Origin: Rhodospirillaceae bacterium
Lineage (GTDB): Bacteria; Pseudomonadota; Alphaproteobacteria; MPNO01; UBA2964
Length of the DNA stretch: 59,905 bases
Assembly (NCBI GenBank): GCA_002709075.1
Contig: PAPV01000006.1
Location: 23,785 to 83,689 of the forward strand
Reading direction: 5' to 3'
Below, in pieces: positions 35,352 through 44,724 of the stretch. The notes below the pieces were generated by a model, which was given only the letters and a program-made list of their open reading frames with translations, did no database searches and was not told the origin of the DNA. Each line of letters opens with the position of its first letter. Within the stretch, counting starts at the first letter, position 1. Position numbers and translations under genes: made by a program.

Positions 35352-35930
35352 ATGCAGTTAGAACTTAGAATATTAGAGGCATTGCTTTTCGCGGCAACTG
35401 ACCCTGTAACGGAAGAAAATATAAAAAAACACCTTCCGAACAATGTTAATTTGCCAATTCTTTTAGAAAAACTAAGAGAGCAATACAAGAACCGGGGAGT
35501 AAATTTAGTCCGAGTTGCCGAATGCTGGGCATTTAGAACTGCTCCTGATCTATCAGAAAAACTTCAGATAGAAATTTCCATTAAGCGGAAGTTAAGCCGT
35601 GCCTCAACGGAAGTATTATCCATTATTGCCTACCATCAACCGGTTACAAGAACAGAAATAGAAGAAATTAGAGGCGTAGCTTTAAGTAAAGGTACAATAG
35701 ATATTCTTTTGGAAGTTGGATGGATTCGTCCTGTCGGCCGGCGACAAACTCCTGGTCGTCCAGTTACATGGGGTACAAGCATTGAATTTCTGAATCATTT
35801 TAATCTCGATACTGTGAAGGACTTACCAGGTATAGACGAATTAAAGGCAACTGGTTTACTTGATAAACGCCCAGTAAAAACAATATTTGCAGATATTGAA
35901 GATTCTGAACAAATAGCATTCGACGATTAG
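35352..35930 (+). CDS. scpB: segregation and condensation protein B
   Basis: A 192-residue protein with two winged-helix domains that binds ScpA in the condensin complex. Family marks are LRILEALLFAATDPVTEE, LSRASTEVLSIIAYHQPVTR and the GRRQTPGRPVTWGTS loop with FLNHFNLDTVKDLPGI at the C-terminal side. Normal length. It follows scpA and precedes tatA by about 276 bp of AT-rich non-coding sequence. Confidence 0.95.
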   Translation: MQLELRILEALLFAATDPVTEENIKKHLPNNVNLPILLEKLREQYKNRGVNLVRVAECWAFRTAPDLSEKLQIEISIKRKLSRASTEVLSIIAYHQPVTRTEIEEIRGVALSKGTIDILLEVGWIRPVGRRQTPGRPVTWGTSIEFLNHFNLDTVKDLPGIDELKATGLLDKRPVKTIFADIEDSEQIAFDD

Positions 35931-36206
35931 AACTTGGAACACCGGAATACTAACAACTTTATAACTTTATAAAACATTCAATATCGCTCTCGTTAAATTA
36001 AGTGTTTGGTTGGGTCTTTTTGGGTGTTGATTGTCTATTTTTAAAAAATTTAGAAAAATTCTAGGAAACAGTTACAAATTTTGTATAATAAAATTGTTAT
36101 GTTGGAGCTAAAAGTTTTATCCTTTATAACTAATTTTTACTTTAACAATTTAAAGTAAGTATTAAATTACATCTCGACAGTGCCGGAGATCAAAGGAGTA
36201 AGATTT

Positions 36207-36449
36207 ATGGGAATAGGTGGTGTTTGGCAGTGGGTAATTATCTTAGTTGTGGTTCTTATTCTCTTTGGGGGCAGAGGAAAATTATCAAATTTAATGGGTG
36301 ATCTAGCCAAGGGAATTAAGGCATTCAAGTCGGGGCTTAGGGAAGAAAAAGAAGGAATAGCTGAACCCAAATTTTTAGCAGGAGCATCTGACGAACAAAA
36401 GAAGAAAAATACGCGAGGCAATGAAAACGATAAGTCCGCAAAAACTTGA
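36207..36449 (+). CDS. tatA: Sec-independent translocase subunit TatA
   Basis: An 80-residue TatA, which forms the variable pore component for export of folded proteins. It has one N-terminal membrane helix (about 5-21), the hinge [22 protein letters not shown] with the amphipathic helix, and a charged tail. The frame opens earlier at 36180, but AAAGGAGT at 36191-36198 and the family's short N-terminus place the start at 36207. It leads tatABC. Confidence 0.94.
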   Translation: MGIGGVWQWVIILVVVLILFGGRGKLSNLMGDLAKGIKAFKSGLREEKEGIAEPKFLAGASDEQKKKNTRGNENDKSAKT

Positions 36450-36463
36450 AGCATATTTTTTAA

Positions 36464-36480
36464 AAAAGGGGTAACTCCCC
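36464..36480 (+). promoter_or_regulatory. tatB: tatB ribosome binding site within a small hairpin
   Basis: The Shine-Dalgarno AAGGGG (36466-36471) is followed by TAACT and CCCC (36477-36480), which directly abuts the tatB ATG. GGGG and CCCC can pair, so the binding site may be partly hidden. This could help keep TatB below TatA. Confidence 0.45.
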
Positions 36481-36906
36481 ATGTTTGATATAGGAAGTTG
36501 GGAATTTTTTTTAGTTCTTTTGCTTGCATTATTTATTATAGGACCAAAGGATTTTCCTATTGCTATTCGTACATTTACTCGATGTATACAGCATATCAGG
36601 TTATTAGCACTAGATTTCAAAAATGCTATTGAAAACATTGAGTTAAAGAACGAAGTAGAAGAAATAAAAGCACACTTCTCTGATGACAATGAACTAGCCG
36701 AATTACAAAGACAATTTAATGAAAGTCCGGATTTCTTTGATAAAGGAAATATCCGTATTACTCAGAATACCGAAGAAAAATCGCCGCAGACAGGAAACTC
36801 GACTGTTGAAACAACCGAGCCCAAGTCTTCTGCGTCTCAAGAGAAAAATGATAATTCAGATATATTGGAGCAAAGACTGAGGAAACCAAGCTCTGATGTT
36901 TACTAA
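36481..36906 (+). CDS. tatB: Sec-independent translocase subunit TatB
   Basis: A 141-residue TatB, which with TatC forms the receptor for twin-arginine signal peptides. It has the N-terminal FDIGSWEFFLVLLLALFIIGPKDFP membrane helix and hinge with the conserved Gly-Pro, then an amphipathic helix (ALDFKNAIENIELKNEVEEI), and a long, Ser/Thr/Glu-rich disordered tail. It overlaps tatC by 11 bp. Confidence 0.94.
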   Translation: MFDIGSWEFFLVLLLALFIIGPKDFPIAIRTFTRCIQHIRLLALDFKNAIENIELKNEVEEIKAHFSDDNELAELQRQFNESPDFFDKGNIRITQNTEEKSPQTGNSTVETTEPKSSASQEKNDNSDILEQRLRKPSSDVY

Positions 36907-37702
36907 AAGTTCAAATAAACCAGAAAGTAATTCAGAGGATCAAAATATACAAGAAGATGGGATGACCCTTTTATCACATCTCATTGAATTGAGAAGGCGG
37001 CTACTAATTTGTGCAGGAGCGCTCATAATACTCTTTTTTATGTCAATACCGGTAGCGCCATATGTATACGGTTTTTTGATGGAACCATTAAATGAGGTAT
37101 TAAAGGATCGGCAAAATGCAAGAATGATTTTTACAGGATTGCCGGAACAATTCTTAACAGAAATAAAAATTGCGTTTTTCTTAGCACTTAGTATTTGTGT
37201 CCCAATCTTGTTGGTTCAAATATGGAAATTTTTAGCGCCAGGATTGTATAAAAATGAAAAGCGGGCATTTTTGCCTTTTTTAATTGCGACACCTCTCCTT
37301 TTTGTGATAGGTGCTGCGCTAGTTTATTACTTTATTTTACCAATGGCATGGAAGTTTTTTATTGGCTTTGAAATGCCAGCGACACTAGATACTTTAGCAA
37401 TAGAATTAGAACCCAAAGTAAATGAATATCTATCCCTTGTTTTACTTTTGATGTTTGCCTTTGGAATTGGTTTTCAATTACCGGTCTTATTGATTCTATT
37501 AGCAAAAGTAGGGATAGTTTCTTCTGACAGTCTTGTTGATAAAAGACGTTATGCAATAGTTGGAGTGTTTATTTTTTCTGCAGTCATCACTCCACCTGAC
37601 GTAGTGAGCCAAATAGGTTTAGCTATTCCACTCATTATTCTTTACGAGGTTTCGATTTTTTCAGCAAAAATACTTGAAAAAAATAAAAATACGAAAGAAT
37701 AG
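36896..37702 (+). CDS. tatC: Sec-independent translocase subunit TatC
   Basis: A 268-residue polytopic inner-membrane protein with six hydrophobic segments that recognises twin-arginine signals. The conserved N-terminal MTLLSHLIELRRRLL (about 22-36), the FTGLPEQFLTEIKIAFFLAL segment and the VITPPDVVSQIGLAIPLIILYE block (given as one feature) identify it. It overlaps tatB and ends 77 bp before serS. Confidence 0.96.
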   Translation: MFTKSSNKPESNSEDQNIQEDGMTLLSHLIELRRRLLICAGALIILFFMSIPVAPYVYGFLMEPLNEVLKDRQNARMIFTGLPEQFLTEIKIAFFLALSICVPILLVQIWKFLAPGLYKNEKRAFLPFLIATPLLFVIGAALVYYFILPMAWKFFIGFEMPATLDTLAIELEPKVNEYLSLVLLLMFAFGIGFQLPVLLILLAKVGIVSSDSLVDKRRYAIVGVFIFSAVITPPDVVSQIGLAIPLIILYEVSIFSAKILEKNKNTKE

Positions 37703-37779
37703 CGCAAAGTGTCTGTTCCGATTCTTGATGGAGTAATAATCTACACATTTAGGTTTCTTCTCAAAAAGGCAAATTTAGA

Positions 37780-39060
37780 ATGCTGGATATTAAATGGATA
37801 CGAGAAAACCCAGAACTACTTGATAAGGCTCTCCAAAGTCGTGGGGTTTTGCCTTGTTCTAGCAAACTAATCGAACTGGACAGATGCAAACGGTCGTTTA
37901 AATCAACCTTACAAAACCTTCAAACACGCAGAAATGAATTCTCCAAAAAAATCGGTCAATTAAAAGCTGATGGAAAAAATGCGGAGGATTTGATTACAGA
38001 AGTAGGGCAAATCAGGGAAAGATTACAACTTTTACAAAATGAAGAAAAAAAAGTTTCAGAAGAATTAAACAAAGATCTCTCGACTTTGCCTAATATTCCC
38101 GCCGATGACGTGCCTGCTGGAAAAAATGACAATGACAATTTAGAATTAAGACGTATCGGCAAGCCCCGTAGTTTTTCTTTTGAGCCCCGCGACCATGTTG
38201 TGATTGGCGAGAAACTTAATAGTATGGACTTTGAGCGGGCTGCAAGACTGTCTGGCTCTCGTTTCGTTATTTTAACTGGTGCTTTGGCCCGACTTGAGAG
38301 GGCACTCGCAAATTTTATGCTTGATATCCACACGGGTGAATATGGATACAAAGAAGTTGCCGTGCCAGTTTTAGTAAAGGATAATGCTGTTTATGGAACA
38401 GGTCAGCTTCCAAAATTTACTGAGGATTTGTTTTTAACGAAAAATGGGTTTTGGCTTATTCCTACAGCTGAAGTTCCATTAACCAATATTGTTAATAGTG
38501 AAATCCTATCAGAGGAAAAGTTACCCATACGGGTTGTGGCATTGACTAATTGTTTTCGTTCGGAAGCAGGTGCAGCCGGGGTAGATACGCGGGGTATGCT
38601 GCGTCAACACCAATTTAATAAAGTGGAATTGGTGAGCATTGTTCATCCTGACAAGTCTGAAGTTGAACTGGAACGGATAACTCAGGCAGCTGAAAGTATT
38701 TTAGAACGTTTGGAATTACCTTATCGGACGGTGTTATTGTCAAGTGGTGACATGGGTTTTTCAGCTAAAAAAACCCATGACATTGAGGTTTGGTTGCCTG
38801 GTCAAAGTCGATATCGAGAAATTTCATCATGCTCTACCTGTGGTGATTTTCAGGCGCGTAGAATGAATGCAAGATTTAAATCAGAAAAACAAAAAGGAAC
38901 ACAATTTGTTCATACCCTTAACGGCTCAGGTGTAGCTGTTGGAAGAGCACTTATTGCAGTAATTGAAAACTATCAGAATGCGGATAATTCAATTTCCATA
39001 CCGAGGGTGTTGCAGCCTTACATGGGAGGCATGGAGGAAATTGGTTTAAATGCCGGTTAA
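37780..39060 (+). CDS. serS: seryl-tRNA synthetase
   Basis: A 426-residue class II synthetase. It has the N-terminal coiled-coil arm (about 30-100) that binds tRNA-Ser, then TAEVPLTN, motif 2 in [20 protein letters not shown] and motif 3 [18 protein letters not shown]. Normal length. It overlaps the next gene (pcm) by 11 bp. In many relatives surE follows serS, but here it does not. Confidence 0.97.
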   Translation: MLDIKWIRENPELLDKALQSRGVLPCSSKLIELDRCKRSFKSTLQNLQTRRNEFSKKIGQLKADGKNAEDLITEVGQIRERLQLLQNEEKKVSEELNKDLSTLPNIPADDVPAGKNDNDNLELRRIGKPRSFSFEPRDHVVIGEKLNSMDFERAARLSGSRFVILTGALARLERALANFMLDIHTGEYGYKEVAVPVLVKDNAVYGTGQLPKFTEDLFLTKNGFWLIPTAEVPLTNIVNSEILSEEKLPIRVVALTNCFRSEAGAAGVDTRGMLRQHQFNKVELVSIVHPDKSEVELERITQAAESILERLELPYRTVLLSSGDMGFSAKKTHDIEVWLPGQSRYREISSCSTCGDFQARRMNARFKSEKQKGTQFVHTLNGSGVAVGRALIAVIENYQNADNSISIPRVLQPYMGGMEEIGLNAG

Positions 39061-39703
39061 GCCAACAATAATTAGACTGATAATGAAACTTCGTCAAAAA
39101 GGAATTACAGACAGAAATGTTTTAGCTGCAATTGAGCGAATACCTAGGGAACTATTCGTACCAACCTCATTTTATGATCAAGCATATGAAGATATTGCTT
39201 TGCCAATTGGTAACGGGCAAACCATAAGTCAGCCCACAGTTGTAGCATTCATGACCCAAAAACTCGAACCAGATATTAAATCTAAGGTTTTGGAAATTGG
39301 AACAGGCTGTGGGTACCAAGCAGCAGTCCTCTCAAGACTTTTTAGACGAGTTTATACTATTGAAAGGTATCGCAATCTATTGAGAGCAGCCGAAAAACGT
39401 TTTATTAAATTGCGCCTTAACAATATAATTCCATTATGGGCGGATGGAAATCAAGGTTGGCCTGATCAAGCACCATTTGATCGAATTATTTTGACAGCTG
39501 GAACACCTTCCGTGCCAAATGTGTTGTTTGAGCAACTATCAGAGAACGGAATTCTCATTGCCCCTGTTGGCTATACTTCTGCAAACCAGAAGTTGGTTTT
39601 GTACAAAAAAAATGGCCAAAATATATCTGCAGAAAAATTATGGGCTGTTCGATTTGTTCCTGTGGTATCTGGTACGGTGAGCGATACAGTGAGTTCGAAT
39701 TAA
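39050..39703 (+). CDS. pcm: protein-L-isoaspartate O-methyltransferase
   Basis: A 217-residue SAM-dependent enzyme that starts repair of isoaspartyl residues in aged proteins. The diagnostic block [20 protein letters not shown] and the SAM-binding [16 protein letters not shown] are both intact, unlike in the Pcm-like protein at 17594. The start overlaps serS by 11 bp. It is followed by the LysM/M23 gene after one base, and the usual neighbour surE is absent. Confidence 0.95.
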   Translation: MPVKPTIIRLIMKLRQKGITDRNVLAAIERIPRELFVPTSFYDQAYEDIALPIGNGQTISQPTVVAFMTQKLEPDIKSKVLEIGTGCGYQAAVLSRLFRRVYTIERYRNLLRAAEKRFIKLRLNNIIPLWADGNQGWPDQAPFDRIILTAGTPSVPNVLFEQLSENGILIAPVGYTSANQKLVLYKKNGQNISAEKLWAVRFVPVVSGTVSDTVSSN

Positions 39704-39704
39704 A

Positions 39705-40781
39705 ATGAAACTTGTTGTATTAAAGAGAGTGTCGCTTATTTTTATAAATTTCTTAATTTTATTATTTTCATTTGGATGTGGAAATTATCAACTTCCGGAT
39801 CAAGAAACCAAAAATTGGTTGTATTCAGATCCATATAATTTAAAGGCAGGAAAAACAGGGCTTAAACCAAAAGGCAATAACTTATTAGTGGTTCAAGGTG
39901 ACAGCCTGTACAAAATTTCAAAACGAGAAAATATTTCTCTAAGAAGTTTAATTATAGAAAATCAAATTAAAGCCCCTTACATTATCTACCCAGGACAAAA
40001 ATTGCGTGTTCCCAAACAAACGACTTATACAGTAAAAAGGGGTGAAAACATCTACGGGATAGCCAGAACCTTAAAAATAAACTCCGGATTACTTGTACGT
40101 AAAAATAATCTTCAGCCCCCGTATCTTCTTAAAGCGGGGCAGAAACTCTTAATACCATTAGAACCAAACATTGTTAACAAAAAAGCCGATAACAAGACTA
40201 GAAAAGTAACACTTTTAACGTCCACTCCGAATATAACCCCAAACACGGCTAAAGCAAAAAATCTCAATTTATGGAATAAGGCATTTAAAAGAAATTTGCA
40301 TGGTAGGTACAATGGTTTGTCTGCAAAGTTTCTATGGCCGATAAGAGGTCGTATTCTTATCGGTTTTGGACCTCGGAAAGGAGGTTTACACAATGACGGT
40401 ATAAATATTGCTGCACCAAGGGGTACTAAGATTAGAGCTGCCGAAAATGGAATTGTTGTTTACAGTGGCAATCAACTTCGTGGATTTGGAAATTTAGCTT
40501 TAATAAGACATAAAAACGGATGGATGACAGCTTATGCTCACGCTTCTTCATTAAATATAAAAAGAGGGGATACAGTTCAAAGAGGTGAAGTGATCGGACA
40601 AGTAGGTAGAACCGGAAGCGTCGCTAAACCGCAACTTCATTTTGAACTTCGCAAAAACAACAAACCAAAAGACCCCAGAAAGTATCTTACTCTAAAACTA
40701 TCTTTGTTAAGATTATTCAAAGGTATCGATACCTTCTTGTCCAGCAATCTCTTGTATAAATTGCCAGGCCACTCTTCCTGA
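39705..40781 (+). CDS. NlpD/DipM-like LysM and M23 (LytM) lipoprotein
   Basis: A 358-residue putative lipoprotein with a signal and lipobox (FSFGC, Cys near residue 25), two LysM domains (about 64-105 and 108-150) that bind peptidoglycan, and a C-terminal LytM/M23 domain (about 207-340). Of the zinc ligands, histidines in LHNDGIN, YAHAS and LHFELR are present, but the aspartate expected in HxGxD appears as Asn. It may therefore be an amidase activator, like NlpD or DipM, instead of an active endopeptidase. Its C-terminus extends past the usual DPRKYL and overlaps the convergent ATPase gene by 69 bp. Confidence 0.87.
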   Translation: MKLVVLKRVSLIFINFLILLFSFGCGNYQLPDQETKNWLYSDPYNLKAGKTGLKPKGNNLLVVQGDSLYKISKRENISLRSLIIENQIKAPYIIYPGQKLRVPKQTTYTVKRGENIYGIARTLKINSGLLVRKNNLQPPYLLKAGQKLLIPLEPNIVNKKADNKTRKVTLLTSTPNITPNTAKAKNLNLWNKAFKRNLHGRYNGLSAKFLWPIRGRILIGFGPRKGGLHNDGINIAAPRGTKIRAAENGIVVYSGNQLRGFGNLALIRHKNGWMTAYAHASSLNIKRGDTVQRGEVIGQVGRTGSVAKPQLHFELRKNNKPKDPRKYLTLKLSLLRLFKGIDTFLSSNLLYKLPGHSS

Positions 40782-41582
40782 TCGAGCTCCTCGGGTGACA
40801 GACCATTCTATTGCAGCGGCATGTAACTGATTCTTAGACATTGTTATTCCAAATTTATTGGAATAACCATCAATAATTTCTAAATATGTTGCCTGATCGC
40901 AATTGTGAAAACCTATCCATAATCCGAAACGGTCCGACAAAGAAACTCTTTCCTCTGTTACATCTGAGAGGTTTTTTCGGCCAGAATATTCTTCCTGAGA
41001 TCTATCCACAGCTAAAAGGTGCCTTCGATTAGAGGTCGCATAAAAAATTACATTTTTTGGTCTTCCCTCTATACCACCCTCTAGAAGTGCTTTTAATGAT
41101 TTGTAGCTGTTATCCATTTTCTCAAAAGAAAGATCATCACAAAACAGAATAAAAAAACGAGAGGATTTTTCACGTAAAATCGGTAACAATTTAACCAAAG
41201 AAGAAATATCCTCTCGGTGAATTTCAATGAGTGAGAGAAGAGGGTGCTCGCCGCACAGGGCTCCATGCACTGCTTTTACCAGGGAACTTTTTCCGGTACC
41301 TCTTGCCCCCCATAACAACGCATTGTTTGCAGGAAGTCCCATGGCGAATCTTCGCGTATTCTCAAGTAAAGTATTTTTCGAACGTTCGATACCCTTTAAT
41401 AAATCAATATCCAACCGATTGACATTTTCTACTGGATTTAGATGTTTCTGTTCGGGGTCCCAAACAAACGCCGTACCAGAAGCATCAAAAATTTTTGATA
41501 TAGGCATTGGAGCAAGACGATCGAGAGCATCTGCTATACGCTTGTGCACAGAGAAAAATTGATTTCCTCGAAAGTTAAGCAT
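40713..41582 (-). CDS. DUF815 AAA+ ATPase
   Basis: A 289-residue ATPase of unknown function found beside yajC in many Alphaproteobacteria. Walker A is GARGTGKSSL (around 112-121), Walker B is FILFCDDLSFE, and sensor 1 is ATSNRRHLL. No membrane segment is seen. Its 3' end overlaps the M23 gene by 69 bp in convergent orientation, and its 5' end diverges from yajC with 159 bp between starts. Confidence 0.9.
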   Translation of the reverse strand: MLNFRGNQFFSVHKRIADALDRLAPMPISKIFDASGTAFVWDPEQKHLNPVENVNRLDIDLLKGIERSKNTLLENTRRFAMGLPANNALLWGARGTGKSSLVKAVHGALCGEHPLLSLIEIHREDISSLVKLLPILREKSSRFFILFCDDLSFEKMDNSYKSLKALLEGGIEGRPKNVIFYATSNRRHLLAVDRSQEEYSGRKNLSDVTEERVSLSDRFGLWIGFHNCDQATYLEIIDGYSNKFGITMSKNQLHAAAIEWSVTRGARSGRVAWQFIQEIAGQEGIDTFE

Positions 41583-41638
41583 TCGCCACTCACTTTACAA
41601 AAGGTGTTCAAAAAACTACAACTAATCTATTTATATTA

Positions 41639-41715
41639 GAAAGCTGCGGTTCTTTAAAGATAAATTCAAGCTTTCATTTGCAAGAGACTATTAGAGCGGT
41701 ATATTCCGCTCTTTT
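41639..41715 (+). promoter_or_regulatory. yajC: two stem-loops in the yajC leader, the second terminator-like
   Basis: GAAAGCT (41639-41645) pairs with AGCTTTC (41669-41675). Then AGAGCGG (41693-41699) pairs with CCGCTCT (41706-41712) across a six-base loop and runs into TTTT. The second looks like an intrinsic terminator placed 27 bases before the yajC ATG, so it may be an attenuator. Confidence 0.45.
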
Positions 41716-41741
41716 CGATTTATGGGAATAAGGAGTAACTG

Positions 41742-42143
41742 ATGCTGATATCGCCAGCGTATGGACAAAGTATTGGTGGAGGTGGGGCTCTTGAGTCTCT
41801 TCTACCACTTGTGCTTATTTTTGTAGTGTTTTATTTTTTGCTTATACGACCTCAGCAAAAAAAACAAAAACAACACCGAGAAATGCTTGCTGCATTGCAA
41901 CGAGGGGATCGTATTGTTACTGCAGGTGGAATCATCGGAAACATTACTAAAATTAATAATGAAACCGAGTTAACACTCGAAATTTCTGATGGAGTGCGGG
42001 TCAGAGTTGTGCGGTCGATGGTAAGTGACGTTCTGGATAAACGCGATGATAAAGTGGAAAAGAATAATGATAACGCAGAAGAAAATTTAGATCCTGAAAA
42101 ACCAGAAGATAGTAAACATGCTAAGAAAAAGAAGAAGAAGTAG
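41742..42143 (+). CDS. yajC: preprotein translocase subunit YajC
   Basis: A 133-residue single-pass inner-membrane protein of the SecDF-YajC complex. It has the helix SLLPLVLIFVVFYFLLIRP (about 19-37) followed by the conserved QQKKQKQHREM and LQRGDRIVTAGGIIGNITKI. The C-terminal tail is acidic then ends in a run of lysines. AAGGAG lies 7 bases before the ATG. secD follows after 45 bp. Confidence 0.96.
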   Translation: MLISPAYGQSIGGGGALESLLPLVLIFVVFYFLLIRPQQKKQKQHREMLAALQRGDRIVTAGGIIGNITKINNETELTLEISDGVRVRVVRSMVSDVLDKRDDKVEKNNDNAEENLDPEKPEDSKHAKKKKKK

Positions 42144-42188
42144 GATTAGTTTTAACGGTGTTAATATTGCTTATATGGGCTTGATAAT

Positions 42189-43769
42189 ATGGTGAATTTT
42201 GCTCGCTGGAAAGTTATTTTGGTATTTGTAGTTGCTTTCTTTGGTATTGCGTTTGCTCTTCCAAATATACTTCCCATTGCAACAATTCTTAAAATTCCAA
42301 CATGGCTTCCCCATAAGCACATGAATCTTGGTCTAGATTTGCGTGGGGGAGCACATTTACTTTTGGAGGCAGAACTAAAAATAGCCGTTAGAGATTCTCT
42401 CGGGAGTATTAGACAGGGAGTTAGAGATGAACTGACTGATCGTCCAAGAATATTACACAAAAACCTTGTAGTTTTTGGTAATGGGATATCCGTTGAAGTG
42501 GTTAAACCTGGTGATCTCGGTGAAGCAAAAAAACGCCTTCGATCCCTAGGACAGGGAATGGATCTAATTGAAGAGAATAACAGACTTCAGTTAAGAATGA
42601 CAGAAACCCAACTAAGAGAACGTAAAAACGCAGTAATGGATCAAGCAATGGAAATTGTGCGCCGTCGTCTTGATGAAACTGGTCTAAGTGAACCTAGTAT
42701 TCAACGGCAGGGGGAAAACAGAATATTGGTACAAGCACCCGGATTTTCTGAAACAACAGAATTAAAAAAGGTTCTTGGTCAAACTGCAAAAATGACCTTT
42801 CATCTACTGGCGCCTAAAGTGTCTACAACTAATCCAAAAGAAAGAGTTCCACCAGGTACTGTTCTTTTGCCCGGAAATGAACGCGACTTAAGCTTGCAAG
42901 GCGAGCGTATTTTTTATTTTGTCAAAAAAAAAGTTGAAGTTTCTGGCGAAAACCTAGTTGATTCCCAACCTACAGTTGACCAGAATAATAGAAATGTTGT
43001 GACTTTCCGCTTCGATACTGTGGGTGCAAGAAAATTTGGTAATGTCACTCGACGAAATGTTAACAAGCCATTTGCAATTGTTCTTGATGGCGAGGTAATT
43101 ACTGCCCCTGTAATACAAGAACCAATCCTTGGTGGAAACGGACAAATAACCGGAACCTTTACACCCTCTGAGTCAAAAAGATTAGCTCTTCTTTTAAGGT
43201 CTGGTGCCCTTCCGGTGCCCCTCCAGGTTATTGAGGAAAGAACTGTTGGTCCGGGGCTTGGAGCAGACTCTATCGCAGCTGGGAAAATAGCAAGTATTTT
43301 AGGACTTATCGCAGTCGTAGTTTTTATGGCTGCTGCATACGGTTTATTTGGCATGATGGCAGTCATTGCATTAACGTTAAATCTTATTCTAATCGCTGCT
43401 GGATTATCCATGCTGCAAGCAACTTTAACCCTTCCTGGAATAGCAGGCATTGTACTTACAATTGGTATGGCCGTTGATGCAAATGTTTTGGTTTTTGAGA
43501 GGATACGCGAAGAAGCACGTGCTGGAAGAACACCAATTTCAGCCGTTGATAGTGGTTATCAGCGAGCGTTCGCCACAATAATTGATGCCAATTTGACAAC
43601 GTTTATTGCTGCACTGCTTCTTTACATGTTTGGCTCTGGACCAGTCCGCGGTTTCGCAGTTACACTAGCAATTGGCTTATGTACATCGATGTTTTCCGCA
43701 ATCATGGTAACAAGAATGATGGTGGTATACTGGCTGAGGCAAAAACGACCGCAAACCTTACCGCTCTGA
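42189..43769 (+). CDS. secD: protein translocase subunit SecD
   Basis: A 526-residue membrane protein with six transmembrane segments that, with SecF, uses proton motive force to help release exported proteins. Marks are LGLDLRGGAHLLLE, RRRLDETGLSEPSIQRQG, LRSGALPVPLQVIEERTVGP and the pore-proximal TIGMAVDANVLVFERIREE. Normal length. secF follows after 18 bp. Confidence 0.96.
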   Translation: MVNFARWKVILVFVVAFFGIAFALPNILPIATILKIPTWLPHKHMNLGLDLRGGAHLLLEAELKIAVRDSLGSIRQGVRDELTDRPRILHKNLVVFGNGISVEVVKPGDLGEAKKRLRSLGQGMDLIEENNRLQLRMTETQLRERKNAVMDQAMEIVRRRLDETGLSEPSIQRQGENRILVQAPGFSETTELKKVLGQTAKMTFHLLAPKVSTTNPKERVPPGTVLLPGNERDLSLQGERIFYFVKKKVEVSGENLVDSQPTVDQNNRNVVTFRFDTVGARKFGNVTRRNVNKPFAIVLDGEVITAPVIQEPILGGNGQITGTFTPSESKRLALLLRSGALPVPLQVIEERTVGPGLGADSIAAGKIASILGLIAVVVFMAAAYGLFGMMAVIALTLNLILIAAGLSMLQATLTLPGIAGIVLTIGMAVDANVLVFERIREEARAGRTPISAVDSGYQRAFATIIDANLTTFIAALLLYMFGSGPVRGFAVTLAIGLCTSMFSAIMVTRMMVVYWLRQKRPQTLPL

Positions 43770-43787
43770 TAAAAAAGGAATAATTGA

Positions 43788-44711
43788 ATGCGTCTTGTAA
43801 GTTTTGTACCTGTCGGAACAAAAATAAATTTTCTTAGCTGCAGAAAACTGGGCCTATTTCTGTCGGTAATTCTTTGCATAGGCTCTTCCATACTCTTTTT
43901 TTCCAGGGGCCTGAATTACGGCATTGATTTTGAAGGTGGTATTCTTATCGAAGTAAGAACATCTCAAAATGCTGATATATCGGATATGCGAGCGCGTTTG
44001 TCCGGTTTAGGTCTCGGTCAAGTTGAATTGCAAGAATTTGGTCGGCCCACTGATGTTTTAATAAGAGTAGAAAGGCAATCAGGAGATGCTGACGCACAGA
44101 ACAGAGCAGTTGAAAAAGTGAGGGCGACACTAGGTAATACAGTAGACTACCGCCGCGTAGAGTTTGTAGGGCCAAAAGTTTCTAGTGAACTTGTGGAAGC
44201 GGGTGTGACAGCGGTGTTACTCGCTCTCGCTGCTATGTTGCTCTACATATGGTTTAGATTTGAATGGCAATTCGGTGTAGGTGCAGTAGTGGCACTTATT
44301 CATGACGTGGTTTTAACCATTGGAATTTTTTCATTGTTGGGTTTAGAGTTTAATCTTTCCACCGTTGCAGCAATTCTTACTATAGCTGGCTATTCAATAA
44401 ATGATACCGTAGTGGTGTATGATCGCGTGCGAGAAAATTTGCGTAAATTTAAAGTAATGGATTTAATTGAATTACTAAATTTAAGTCTCAATGATACCCT
44501 TTCTCGTACCTTATTGACGAGTATAACAACACTTTTAGCACTTGGAATATTGTATACTTTTGGTGGTGAGGTTTTAAAGGGGTTTAGTTTTGCAATGATC
44601 TGGGGAGTTTTGGTAGGAACGTATTCTTCTCTGATGGTTGCCACTCCATTACTTGTTCAAATGAATTTGCGAAGAGTAGCTTTCGAAAACAATGATGACG
44701 GTTCAGTTTAA
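43788..44711 (+). CDS. secF: protein translocase subunit SecF
   Basis: A 307-residue partner of SecD with six membrane segments. Family blocks include GLNYGIDFEGGILIEV, VGPKVSSELVEAG, IWFRFEWQFGVGAVVALIHDVVLT and TIAGYSINDTVVVYDRVREN (each given as separate marks). It is 18 bp after secD and 13 bp before the Mth938-like gene, as in many Alphaproteobacteria. Confidence 0.96.
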   Translation: MRLVSFVPVGTKINFLSCRKLGLFLSVILCIGSSILFFSRGLNYGIDFEGGILIEVRTSQNADISDMRARLSGLGLGQVELQEFGRPTDVLIRVERQSGDADAQNRAVEKVRATLGNTVDYRRVEFVGPKVSSELVEAGVTAVLLALAAMLLYIWFRFEWQFGVGAVVALIHDVVLTIGIFSLLGLEFNLSTVAAILTIAGYSINDTVVVYDRVRENLRKFKVMDLIELLNLSLNDTLSRTLLTSITTLLALGILYTFGGEVLKGFSFAMIWGVLVGTYSSLMVATPLLVQMNLRRVAFENNDDGSV

Positions 44712-44724
44712 ATAATACGTATAA

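Noticed and set aside
42914-43450. 178-codon minus-strand frame
   Set aside because: Antisense shadow of secD.
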